A stretch of DNA of 64,000 bases from assembly GCA_023151185.1 (NCBI GenBank), contig JAKLJL010000003.1, positions 296,930-360,929 on the forward strand, in the 5' to 3' direction. The stretch comes from Bacteroidota bacterium. GTDB taxonomy: Bacteria > Bacteroidota > JABWAT01. This document shows, piece after piece, positions 44,657-53,189 of this stretch. The position numbers were made by a program, and so were the translations under genes. The notes beneath the pieces were generated by a model that saw only the letters and a list, made by a program, of their open reading frames with translations, had not been told where the DNA came from and searched no databases. Position 1 is the first letter of the stretch. Every line of letters begins with the position of its first letter.

Positions 44657-46375
44657 ATGAGATACCTCCTGACCCTGCTTCCGGTGCTGGCCCTTGCTGC
44701 CTGCTCCCGGCCGGATGCCAATGACCGGTTTACCGGACTGGCAAACCGGTACATCCAGAAAAACCTGGAACTGAACCCTGAACTGGCCACCTATCTGGGT
44801 GATCACCGGTACGACCACTTCATCGGTGATTATTCAGAAGCCGGTGTCCAAAAAGGATCTGCTTTGGCCAAAGCCTATCTGGATTCTCTTTCTGAACTGG
44901 ATGCTGCCGCATTAACCGATACCAACCGGATTGATCTGCAGATTCTGGTTTCGAACCTGAAGTATTCCATTTTTTCGGCGGATACATTGAAGGAATATAC
45001 CTGGAATCCAATGAATTACAACGCCGGCAACGTGATTTATCCGCTTCTTGCCCGTGAGTTTGCTCCGCTGAAAGACCGGTTAATGGCGGTAAAGTCCCGG
45101 CTCCGGCTGGTACCCGGCATGATCGAAGCTGCAAAGGCAAATCTGGTCAATCCGACGAAAATTCATACCGAAACCGCCATCCGTCAGAATCCCGGTGCCA
45201 TCAGTCTGGTTCGGGATGAACTGACGGTGTGGCTGGATCAGGTTCCCGAACTGAAACCTGAATTCCAGCCGGTTCAGGACTCGGTTGTGGCAGTTCTGAC
45301 CGCATACGGGGACTGGCTGAAAACTGAACTTTTACCCAAAGCAACCCGTGATTTCAGGCTTGGGGATGAACTCTGGCGGAAAAAACTGGCATACAGCCTT
45401 GAATCGGATCTGCAGAAAGAAGACATTCTGGCCCGTGCAGAACAAGAACTGGTCTCAACCCGGAAGGCCCTGTATGAAACGGCCCTGCCGCTGTTCAGGA
45501 CGTTTTTCCCGAAGGAAACGGCTGAATCGGTTCTGAAAGACGAAAAAACCGTTATCCGAAAGGTGCTGAATAAACTGGCCGAATCGCGCCCCGACAATGC
45601 GACCATTGTCGAACAGGCGAAAAAAGACCTGGAGGAAACCACCCGTTTCGTAGCAGAAGCCGGACTGGTCACGGTCCCGGATGAACCCGTCAAGGTCATC
45701 GTCATGCCCGAGTTCCAGAGAGGAGTCGCCATTGCGTACTGCGACTCTCCCGGACCGCTTGAGAAAAATGGGGAAACTTTCTATGCAATTTCACCGACAC
45801 CGGCTGACTGGGATGCCAAAAAGGCCGAATCCTTCTACCGGGAATACAATTCCTACATGCTGAAAAACCTGACCGTTCATGAAGCCATGCCCGGACATTA
45901 CCTTCAGCTTGCCCACTCAAACCGGTTCAAAGCCCCAACCATGATCCGGGCAATCTACAGTTCCGGACCGTTTGTTGAAGGCTGGGCGACCTATGCCGAA
46001 CAGCTAATGGTCGAAAAGGGGTATGGCGGACCGGAAGTAAAAATTCAGCAGTTGAAAATGCGCCTTCGCCTGATTATCAACTCAATTATTGACCAGAAAA
46101 TCCATACTGCCGGAATGACTGAACAGGAAGCTCTGGATCTGATGATGAACGACGGATTTCAGGAAGATGGAGAAGCCTCGGGGAAATGGATCCGGGCCTG
46201 CCTGACCTCAACCCAGCTTTCAACCTATTTCGTCGGAAATCTGGGTATCAATGACATCCGGACAGCCTGGGAGGCTAAAAACGGGCCGGTTACAGACTTC
46301 AAGGCGTTTCATGATCTGCTACTGTCTTTCGGCTCACCGGCACCCCGGTATGTCCGGCAGATGATGGGTCTTTGA
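44657..46375 (+). CDS. DUF885 lipoprotein (putative metallopeptidase-like)
   Basis: The 572-residue product begins with a lipoprotein signal (lipobox LAAC, Cys16) and continues as one mostly helical DUF885 domain. The family motif 'HEAMPGHYLQ' near residue 412, a zinc-binding HExxH-like arrangement, is followed by 'FVEGWATYAEQL' with a conserved Glu. DUF885 proteins are related to M32-type carboxypeptidases, but few have been tested. It follows AAGGAAACCGC, is co-transcribed with the GH15-like gene and ends at a terminator. Confidence 0.85.
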   Translation: MRYLLTLLPVLALAACSRPDANDRFTGLANRYIQKNLELNPELATYLGDHRYDHFIGDYSEAGVQKGSALAKAYLDSLSELDAAALTDTNRIDLQILVSNLKYSIFSADTLKEYTWNPMNYNAGNVIYPLLAREFAPLKDRLMAVKSRLRLVPGMIEAAKANLVNPTKIHTETAIRQNPGAISLVRDELTVWLDQVPELKPEFQPVQDSVVAVLTAYGDWLKTELLPKATRDFRLGDELWRKKLAYSLESDLQKEDILARAEQELVSTRKALYETALPLFRTFFPKETAESVLKDEKTVIRKVLNKLAESRPDNATIVEQAKKDLEETTRFVAEAGLVTVPDEPVKVIVMPEFQRGVAIAYCDSPGPLEKNGETFYAISPTPADWDAKKAESFYREYNSYMLKNLTVHEAMPGHYLQLAHSNRFKAPTMIRAIYSSGPFVEGWATYAEQLMVEKGYGGPEVKIQQLKMRLRLIINSIIDQKIHTAGMTEQEALDLMMNDGFQEDGEASGKWIRACLTSTQLSTYFVGNLGINDIRTAWEAKNGPVTDFKAFHDLLLSFGSPAPRYVRQMMGL

Positions 46376-46380
46376 TTCTG

Positions 46381-46420
46381 ATCCCGTCCGGGAGAATTTC
46401 CGGGCGGGATGGCTTTTTTT
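46381..46420 (+). terminator. Rho-independent terminator after the DUF885 gene
   Basis: ATCCCGTCCGG pairs with CCGGGCGGGAT (one slip) and is followed within 4 nt by seven T, 6 nt after the stop codon. The remaining 177 bp up to the convergent DsbA-like gene show no gene. Confidence 0.85.
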
Positions 46421-46597
46421 AAACCACCGTCATTTTTTCACCCGAACTTCAAAGGGTGAGTCCACCCGGAGAAAGTAATGTCCATTCGCTGAAGTGGAGG
46501 CCCGGAAGGAAACAGGGACTTCCTGTTTCCGGAGGGTGATCCGGGTCCGTTTCGGGCCGGGTTAGGGGGACGGTTGACCGAAACCCGTACGGTCACC

Positions 46598-47239
46598 TCA
46601 GGTTTGCCGGTTCAGCCAGTCGTCGATCCGGTTTTTCAGCTCAGGCCAGGCAACATACCCCCTGCCGGCAAGATGACCGGCTGTTCCCTTTACCAGAATC
46701 ACAGCAGGAAAACCTGAAACTCCCAGTTGCCGGGTCAACTGAAGATCCTGATTGAATAAATACCGGACTTCATCCGATTTCCAGTCCCGGATCCAGGCTG
46801 TTTTATCCAGTCCGGTCTGCTCCAGAACCGGGTAATAGACGGATTCTGTATTCAGATCCCGGCCATCCTGAAACTGCAGATCCTGAATCGCCGACAGCAC
46901 ATCGAATTCGCATCCGGGTTTCTGCAGCCCGGCTGCCAGAACGGCAAGACTGGGCGGAACCGAGTCGGTTACGAGGGTACCTGTTTCCAGAACCTGATGC
47001 TTGTACCGGTCACCCAGCGTTACCCCGGTTGTTGCTTCAAGGCGGGGTATAGCTGTCCGCAGATAGTCAGACATGGGCGCAACCGGACCAACCCGGCTCC
47101 CGGTGATCATCCCGCCAAAAACCAATCTGAAGTCCAGCCGCCCGGCAAATTCCTCACGTGCCCGGTTGATAACCGGTTTAAACCCATAGCACCACCCGCA
47201 ATGGGGATCCATCACATAAAGTAAAGTAAGTTTTTCCAT
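46598..47239 (-). CDS. DsbA/FrnE-like thiol oxidoreductase
   Basis: The 213-residue protein has a thioredoxin fold with a helical insertion and the redox motif CGWC ('DPHCGWCYGF') near residue 14. 'GVSGFPAVILVKG' contains the cis-Pro. There is no signal peptide, so it acts in the cytosol, like FrnE/YwbO-type proteins. It probably reduces or isomerises disulfides; the substrate is unknown. It is divergent from the histidine kinase gene. Confidence 0.85.
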   Translation of the reverse strand: MEKLTLLYVMDPHCGWCYGFKPVINRAREEFAGRLDFRLVFGGMITGSRVGPVAPMSDYLRTAIPRLEATTGVTLGDRYKHQVLETGTLVTDSVPPSLAVLAAGLQKPGCEFDVLSAIQDLQFQDGRDLNTESVYYPVLEQTGLDKTAWIRDWKSDEVRYLFNQDLQLTRQLGVSGFPAVILVKGTAGHLAGRGYVAWPELKNRIDDWLNRQT

Positions 47240-47301
47240 GGGGGTAACAACACCGGGCAGTCCTGAAAAGATTCCGGAACCTGTTTTGTTTGCATATTCC
47301 G

Positions 47302-47332
47302 TTTGCGGATTTATAAAAAAAATGTAATTTGC
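47302..47332 (+). promoter_or_regulatory. Promoter of the histidine kinase gene (Bacteroidota type)
   Basis: TTTG (47302-47305), 19 nt, then TAATTTGC (47325-47332) matches TTTG-N19-TAnnTTTG with one base off. It lies 24 bp before the ATG at 47357 and inside the upstream extension of the ORF as given in the track. Confidence 0.55.
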
Positions 47333-47356
47333 CGGATATCAGTTCAGGTGAAACCT

Positions 47357-50300
47357 ATGAAACCCATACTGCTATCCGGATTGTACCTGTTTTTAACCAC
47401 AGGTTTCATATTGGCTTCCGCTGCCGGCCCACTTAAAGCCCAGCAGCATGAAAACGGATTTCCTTTCATCCGGAATTTTTCACCATCAGAATATGAAGAT
47501 CATGACCAGAACTGGTCGGTTACGCAGGACCGTCGGGGGGTGATGTATTTCGGAAACACCAACGGATTAATGGAATATGACGGTACGGCATGGCGTAAAA
47601 TTCCGGTGTCGAACCGGAGTGTGGTCAGGTCGCTTGCAACTGATCAGGCAGGGACTGTTTTCATCGGTGCTAAGGCCGAATTCGGATTTTTGGCAGCGGA
47701 CATTTCAGGACGGCCGGTATACAGGTCCCTGATTCCTCTTGTCGATTCAGCATTCCGCTCGTTCAGCGATGTCTGGAAAGTCCTGCCAACCCGGCAGGGA
47801 GTCTTTTTTCAGACGGCCAAATTTCTTTTCAGGTACAAAGAGGGCAAAATTACCGTTTGGAAATCCGGAAAAACCTTCCATAACTCCTTTTCCGCCGGCG
47901 GCAGACTTTTTATCCGTGAGACAGAAACCGGTCTTCTTGAACTGACCGGCGATTCCCTGGCCCTGCTTCCCGGCGGTGGCAGGTTCAGTGAAGAACGGAT
48001 TTACGGCATTCTTCAGAACGACACCAATCGGTTTACAATTCTCACCCGGCAGTCCGGATTTTTCAGGATGGATGCTTCTGGTATCAATCCGTGGGTTTGT
48101 GAAGCCGGCAGTGAGCTGAAATCCGCCCAGCCGTATGATCTCGTCAGGATGGGTGATGGTCAAATGCTGATTGCGACTCTGACGCAGGGGCTTCTGATTG
48201 CCGATTCTTCCGGAAGAATTTCTGCCCGGATCAACAAGGAAAACGGGTTGCAGGACAATGTGGTTTTTTCAGTTTTTCCAGACCGGAACGGCACCATTTG
48301 GACCGCAATGAGTAAAGGGATTTCCCGCATTCACTGGCAGTCGCCGGTTTCCTTTTTTCAGTCGGGACATGGGCTCGACGGCCAGGTAGTCACTTTGATT
48401 TCACAGGAGAAAACTGTTTATGCAGGAACATTTTCAGGACTTTTCAGATGGGAGACAGACCGGTTTAAAAAAATACCAGAAATCGGTGGGATTATCATCG
48501 GGCTGACCGCCTCAGGGCAGGATGTTTTTGCTTCAGAACCCGACAGACTCTTCCTGATCAGGAAAAACAAGACCCGTCTCATCGTGAAAGAAAGTTTTCA
48601 GTGTCTGAAAGCCTCGTCCCGGTTTCCCGATATGATTTACGCCGGACTGAAGGACGGTTGCGGCATTCTCAGGAAGCGAAACGGATCCTGGGTTTGGGAA
48701 GGAAAAATTCCCGGCCTCGACAGGGAAATACGAACCATCGAGGAATCTGACAGGTTTATCTGGTTTGGCAGCATTTTCCAGGGTGTTTCACGGTTGACAC
48801 TCTCTGAAGAAGCCCTGAAAACCGGGACCGGACTGGTTCATTTCGGGCTGGAATCCGGTTTGCCCGAGCTGAAAGATCTGGAAGTTACCCGGGATTCAAA
48901 AGGAATTGTTTTCTTAACCCGGAAGGGGATTTACCGGCCTGAGGAAAACTCAGGAAAAATCCTCCCTGACCTGGCTTACCAGGCCCTTTTCCAGGGTGAT
49001 TACCGGGTTTTCAAGTTTGCCGAAAGCCCTGCGGGTGCCTTTTGTTTCTATGCAAATGACCGCGTCGGGATTGCCCGCCGGGATTCTTCCGGGAACCTGT
49101 ACTGGCTATTTAAGCCGTTTAAAAACTGGTTTCCTGAGGATCAGGTTAATGTGATTCTGCCTGATGGACCCGAGGCGTTCTGGTTGGGTTCCATGCGGGG
49201 GCTGATTCATGCCGATGCCCGGCACCCAGCCCCTGTCCCCGATTCTCAAACAGGCGTAATTCTGAGATCAATTACACTGGCCAAGGATTCGGTTCTGGTT
49301 GGCGGATTTGGCGACCCGCACCTCCCGGCTATTTCATACTCAGGCAAAGAACTCCGGTTTGAACTGGCAGCTCCGTTTTATGATCAGGAACAGGTGGTTC
49401 GGTACCAGTATTATCTTGACGGACTTGAAGATGGCTGGTCAGACTGGAATAATGAACCGTTTAAAGTCTATACGAGCCTCCCGGAAGGCACCTATACCTT
49501 TCATGCCAGGGCAAAAAATTATCAGGATTGGGTAACACCTGAAACCGTTCTGACATTTACAGTTTTACCGCCGTGGTACCGTACCTGGTGGATGTACGGA
49601 ATTTACCTGGGTTTACTTGCTGCCTTTATCTGGATTCTTCTGAAAATCCAGGCAAAAAAATCCAGGCAGAAATCCAAAGAAATTCTGGACCGGCAGAAAG
49701 AAGAATCCAGATTGAAAGAAGCTGAACTGCGGGCCGAAGCGGCAGAAGCCAAGGAACGGATTCTTTCTGCCCAGCGGGAAGCCGAACAGGCAGAACTGGA
49801 AAATGCCCGGCGGATATCCGAAATCAACCGGCAGTTGACGACGGCTTTGGACGAGTTGAAATCGGCTCAGATTCAGTTGGTTCAGACTGCCCGGATGGCC
49901 TCACTGGGCCAGATGACAGCAGGTCTGGCCCATGAAATCAACAATCCTCTGAATTTTATCCGGTCGGGTTCCGAAATTCTGCGAAAGGACATCAATGACC
50001 TGCAAAACCTGCTCGCTGAAGCCAGGTCTCTTTTGGCAGGGAATGAATCCCTTCTGGCAGCATTCCGGGAAATTGAACTGAAAACCGATACTGAAGCCCT
50101 GTTTCCAGAAATCGAAGAGCAGCTCCATGCAATTGAATGGGGAACAGAACGGACAGCCGCCATCATCCGGAACCTTAGAAAGTTTACCCGGCTGGATGAA
50201 CAGGTCTTGAAAAAGGCAGACATCAACGAAAGCCTGCTGGCCACTGCCGACCTGTTTAAACACCGGTTACCCGAAGGGATCCGGCTGATTGTCAGCCCAG

Positions 50301-50662
50301 CAGACACCCTTCCGCAGGTTGAAACTTACCATGCTGATGTCAACCAGATCCTACATGCCCTAATATCGAATGCGGCCGAAGCAATGACTGGTGGGGGAGT
50401 TCTGACCGTTTCATCCGGAATGGAAGACGGCCGGGTGGTACTATCCGTTTCGGATACCGGACCGGGCATTCCCGAAGAAAATAAGAACCTGATATTTGAA
50501 CCGTTTTTTACAACCCGGCCGGTCGGTACAGCACAGGGTCTCGGGCTTGCCATCTGCCAGTCTCTGGCCGTCCGCCTGAAGGCCGATCTGACCTTTTCCA
50601 GTCAGTCCGGTGGACCGACCACCTTTTCTTTATCTCTCCCGCTTCTATTCCCAGCCGGCTAA
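47357..50662 (+). CDS. Two-component sensor histidine kinase with beta-propeller sensor
   Basis: I use the ATG at 47357, after AGGTGA; the track start at 47303 is a TTG in the promoter. The 1101-residue protein has a signal peptide. A periplasmic sensor of two-component-regulator propeller repeats follows ('WSVTQDRRGVMYFGNTNGLMEYDG', 'DNVVFSVFPDRNGTIWTAMSKGI' type). A Y_Y_Y domain spans about 680-735. One membrane helix (744-765), a coiled coil (768-850), HisKA with phospho-acceptor His859 ('GLAHEINNPLNF') and HATPase ('DTGPGIPEENK' about 1033, 'TAQGLGLAICQSL') complete it. In Bacteroidota such sensors often detect carbohydrates or envelope signals. No response regulator lies next to it and none is fused. 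Confidence 0.92.
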   Translation: MKPILLSGLYLFLTTGFILASAAGPLKAQQHENGFPFIRNFSPSEYEDHDQNWSVTQDRRGVMYFGNTNGLMEYDGTAWRKIPVSNRSVVRSLATDQAGTVFIGAKAEFGFLAADISGRPVYRSLIPLVDSAFRSFSDVWKVLPTRQGVFFQTAKFLFRYKEGKITVWKSGKTFHNSFSAGGRLFIRETETGLLELTGDSLALLPGGGRFSEERIYGILQNDTNRFTILTRQSGFFRMDASGINPWVCEAGSELKSAQPYDLVRMGDGQMLIATLTQGLLIADSSGRISARINKENGLQDNVVFSVFPDRNGTIWTAMSKGISRIHWQSPVSFFQSGHGLDGQVVTLISQEKTVYAGTFSGLFRWETDRFKKIPEIGGIIIGLTASGQDVFASEPDRLFLIRKNKTRLIVKESFQCLKASSRFPDMIYAGLKDGCGILRKRNGSWVWEGKIPGLDREIRTIEESDRFIWFGSIFQGVSRLTLSEEALKTGTGLVHFGLESGLPELKDLEVTRDSKGIVFLTRKGIYRPEENSGKILPDLAYQALFQGDYRVFKFAESPAGAFCFYANDRVGIARRDSSGNLYWLFKPFKNWFPEDQVNVILPDGPEAFWLGSMRGLIHADARHPAPVPDSQTGVILRSITLAKDSVLVGGFGDPHLPAISYSGKELRFELAAPFYDQEQVVRYQYYLDGLEDGWSDWNNEPFKVYTSLPEGTYTFHARAKNYQDWVTPETVLTFTVLPPWYRTWWMYGIYLGLLAAFIWILLKIQAKKSRQKSKEILDRQKEESRLKEAELRAEAAEAKERILSAQREAEQAELENARRISEINRQLTTALDELKSAQIQLVQTARMASLGQMTAGLAHEINNPLNFIRSGSEILRKDINDLQNLLAEARSLLAGNESLLAAFREIELKTDTEALFPEIEEQLHAIEWGTERTAAIIRNLRKFTRLDEQVLKKADINESLLATADLFKHRLPEGIRLIVSPADTLPQVETYHADVNQILHALISNAAEAMTGGGVLTVSSGMEDGRVVLSVSDTGPGIPEENKNLIFEPFFTTRPVGTAQGLGLAICQSLAVRLKADLTFSSQSGGPTTFSLSLPLLFPAG

Positions 50663-50671
50663 ATATTTTGA

Positions 50672-50701
50672 CGGAAACTATTGACACTAAAATAGTTTCC
50701 G
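50672..50701 (+). promoter_or_regulatory. TetR operator 1, overlapping the -33 element
   Basis: CGGAAACTATT (50672-50682) and AATAGTTTCCG (50691-50701) are perfect 11-bp inverted arms around 8 nt. The TTG of the promoter lies inside, so bound regulator would block polymerase. Confidence 0.8.
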
Positions 50702-50711
50702 TGTAGCTTTG
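50681..50711 (+). promoter_or_regulatory. Promoter of the tetR-exporter operon (Bacteroidota type)
   Basis: TTG (50681-50683), 20 nt, then TAGCTTTG (50704-50711) is an exact TAnnTTTG match, 31 bp before the tetR start. Confidence 0.7.
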
Positions 50712-50713
50712 CA

Positions 50714-50741
50714 GGAAACCAAGTAAACGAAAATAGTTTCC
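50714..50741 (+). promoter_or_regulatory. TetR operator 2, in the leader
   Basis: GGAAAC (50714) to GTTTCC (50741) repeats the 28-bp footprint of operator 1 at the same arm spacing, with the right half (AATAGTTTCC) kept and the left half degenerate. Its centre is 41 bp (about four turns) from operator 1. It covers the transcription start and ends just before the ATG. Confidence 0.65.
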
Positions 50742-50742
50742 T

Positions 50743-51306
50743 ATGCAGCAAACCATTCTGGAAAAAGCACTCGCCCGGTTTATGGAATCCGGATTTAACC
50801 GGGTAACGACCGACGACCTTTCGGGTGATCTGGGTATCAGCAAGAAAACCCTGTACAAGTATTATGAAACCAAAGATGCTCTGGTCGATGCCGTTTTCGA
50901 GTATCTCATGAACTCCATCCGAAAAAAAATTGAAGCCGTTACGGCCGATCCCGATCTGAACGCTCTTCAGAAACTGGAAAAAATGTTCGAGACCATATCG
51001 GATTACGTGTTCCGGGTTTCGAAACAAACCTTTGTGGATCTGCAGAAATCCAGACCGGATCTGTTTCAGAAAATGCTGGACTTCCGTGCCCGCCAGGTGA
51101 AGCGGAACCTGCAGATCATGATGGAGCAGGGCCAGCGGGAAGGACTCATCCGGGAGGATCTGGATATCACTCTGGCCATCGACATGTTTCTGGCGGTAAT
51201 CAACGGAATTATGGTCCCAGATTACCTGATCAATTCATCCCACACGCCAAAAACAGCTTTTAAAACTATTTACACCACTGTATTAAACGGAATTATTAAA
51301 CGATAG
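50743..51306 (+). CDS. TetR-family regulator of the adjacent exporter
   Basis: The 187-residue protein has an N-terminal helix-turn-helix (about 12-45; 'RVTTDDLSGDLGISKKTLYKYYETKDALV' region) and an all-helical ligand-binding C-terminal domain of normal size. It resembles the CecR/YbiH regulators that head YbhGFSR-type exporter operons. By family it represses its own operon until a toxic compound binds. The two 28-bp operators upstream fit autoregulation. The exporter genes start 9 nt after its stop. Confidence 0.9.
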   Translation: MQQTILEKALARFMESGFNRVTTDDLSGDLGISKKTLYKYYETKDALVDAVFEYLMNSIRKKIEAVTADPDLNALQKLEKMFETISDYVFRVSKQTFVDLQKSRPDLFQKMLDFRARQVKRNLQIMMEQGQREGLIREDLDITLAIDMFLAVINGIMVPDYLINSSHTPKTAFKTIYTTVLNGIIKR

Positions 51307-51315
51307 GAACACTCC

Positions 51316-52281
51316 ATGAAAACTCTATTTCCTTTTCTGCTCCTGCCTGCCCTGCTGGCTGCCTGTGCAGACAACGGCCGGATTGAAGCAACCGGAACAC
51401 TTGAAGGTGATGACGTGACCCTGAGTGCACTGGTTTCAGGTCCGGTTCTGACGGTCCTTAAAAAAGAAGGAGATCCCGTAACCGCCGGTGAGGTTCTGGT
51501 GATTCTGGATACAACCGATTACCATTTTCAGGAACTGCAGGCCCGGGCAGCCCTGACTCAGGCCCGTGCCGCCTGGGACCTGGTCCGGAACGGCGTCCGG
51601 CAGGAAGACCTGCGGGTTGCCGAAGAGGCTGTTTCGGCTGCCAAGGCGAATCTGGAACTGGCCCGGCGGGATAAAAAACGTCTCGAAGACCTGCTGAAAA
51701 CCCAGTCTGCCACCCAGAAACAGGCAGATGATGCCGCCACCCGTGCCGAAATCGCTGCCGCAACCTGGCAGCAGGCTCAGGAAACCTGGCAGAAACTGGT
51801 CAGAGGAGCCCGGCGGGAAGACCTTGAAATGGCAAGAGGACGGATGGAACAGGCCGAAGCGGTCTGGAAACTGGCAGCTAAAAAACGGGATGATTGCTCC
51901 GTTAAAAGCCCGGCCGCCGGAATTCTGACCACACTGGCGGTTGCTGCCGGTGAACTGGTTCTGCCCGGATCGCAGGTAGCCATTATTTCGGACGGGAAAA
52001 ACCTGAAAATGAGTATCTACCTGAAGGAGCCTGACCTGGGATTTGTTTCCGTCGGGGATACCGTTGCCATCCGGGTGGATTCGTTTGAGGACCGTGACTT
52101 TCCGGCTGTGGTGACCTATCTGTCACCGAAAGCAGAGTTTACCCCGAAGAACATCCAGTCGAAAGACGACCGGGTGAAACTGGTTTTTGAAGCCCGCCTC
52201 ACAGTACCCAACCCAGATGGCAGTCTGAAGGCCGGAATGCCGGGGGATGCTTTCATCACCAAACCGGAAACGTCGAAATGA
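51316..52281 (+). CDS. HlyD/YbhG-type membrane-fusion lipoprotein of an ABC exporter
   Basis: The 321-residue product has a lipoprotein-like signal (LLAACAD). It then shows the HlyD build: a biotinyl-lipoyl half ('SALVSGPVLTVLKKEGDPV'), a helical hairpin (about 75-190, with two related 'RREDL..A' segments), the second lipoyl half ('VKSPAAGILTTLAVAAGEL') and a beta-barrel ('LKEPDLGFVSVGD'). It should link the ABC pump to the TolC protein encoded two genes on. It overlaps the ATPase gene by 4 nt. Confidence 0.9.
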   Translation: MKTLFPFLLLPALLAACADNGRIEATGTLEGDDVTLSALVSGPVLTVLKKEGDPVTAGEVLVILDTTDYHFQELQARAALTQARAAWDLVRNGVRQEDLRVAEEAVSAAKANLELARRDKKRLEDLLKTQSATQKQADDAATRAEIAAATWQQAQETWQKLVRGARREDLEMARGRMEQAEAVWKLAAKKRDDCSVKSPAAGILTTLAVAAGELVLPGSQVAIISDGKNLKMSIYLKEPDLGFVSVGDTVAIRVDSFEDRDFPAVVTYLSPKAEFTPKNIQSKDDRVKLVFEARLTVPNPDGSLKAGMPGDAFITKPETSK

Positions 52282-53189
52282 CAGCTTTGTCCATAACCGG
52301 ATGCAGCCACCGGTTTGGTCCGGTTCAGGCTCTGGATTCCGTCAGCCTTGAGGTCAGGAAAGGGGAACTGTTTGGACTGATCGGTCCGGATGGAGCCGGA
52401 AAGTCGACCCTGATCCGCAGTGCACTGGGAATTCATCAGCCCGATTCGGGAACTTTCACCTTTTTCGGGGAAGACCGGAAGGTTAACCCGTTGGTCGTCA
52501 AAGACCGGGTTGGTTACCTGAGTCAGCAGTTTTCGCTGTATGAGGATATGACTGTAAGTGAAAATATCCGGTTTTTTGCTGAAATTCACGGGGTTGAAGG
52601 CTATGAAAGCCGTCAGCGGGAGTTGCTGGCCTTTACCCGGATGGAGGCTTTCGGTGACCGGCTGGCCGGACAGCTTTCCGGCGGGATGAAACAAAAACTG
52701 GCTCTTGCCTGCACCCTCATCCACCAGCCCGATTTAATTATTCTGGATGAACCCACAACCGGCGTTGATCCCCTTTCCCGACGTGATTTCTGGCGCATTC
52801 TCACCGATCTGATCCGGCAGGGACTGGCCATACTCGTTGCCACACCCTACATGGATGAGGCAGAACGGTGTCACCGGGTTGGGCTGATCAACGCCGGCCA
52901 TATTTTAACGGTTGCCTCGCCAGGTGAACTCAGGGAATCGCTGGGGAAAAAGGTACTGGAACTGATCCCGGATGAACCCCGGAAAGTACTGGCAGAAACC
53001 GGTGTTCTCTTTCCCGGAATCCCGGCCCACCTGCTGGGGGAACGGATTCAGTTGCTGATTCCGTCTGACCAGAATCCGGAAGACCTGATCAACCAGCTTT
53101 CCCGTCACGGAATTACCATTCGGCACTGGCGGGAACTGGATCCTACCATGGAAACCATTTTTATCCACCAGATTTCAGGACATACATGA
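52278..53189 (+). CDS. ABC exporter ATPase 1
   Basis: The 303-residue ATPase has Walker A 'GPDGAGKST' (Asp where Asn is usual), Q-loop 'YLSQQFSLYEDMTV', signature 'LSGGMKQKLALA', Walker B 'LIILDEP' and a short C-terminal extension. The H-loop position reads 'VATPYMDEAERC', with no His where 'TTH' is normal. That may impair hydrolysis, as in degenerate sites of paired ATPases. It matches the first half of E. coli YbhF. It overlaps both neighbours by 4 nt. Confidence 0.9.
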   Translation: MTALSITGCSHRFGPVQALDSVSLEVRKGELFGLIGPDGAGKSTLIRSALGIHQPDSGTFTFFGEDRKVNPLVVKDRVGYLSQQFSLYEDMTVSENIRFFAEIHGVEGYESRQRELLAFTRMEAFGDRLAGQLSGGMKQKLALACTLIHQPDLIILDEPTTGVDPLSRRDFWRILTDLIRQGLAILVATPYMDEAERCHRVGLINAGHILTVASPGELRESLGKKVLELIPDEPRKVLAETGVLFPGIPAHLLGERIQLLIPSDQNPEDLINQLSRHGITIRHWRELDPTMETIFIHQISGHT

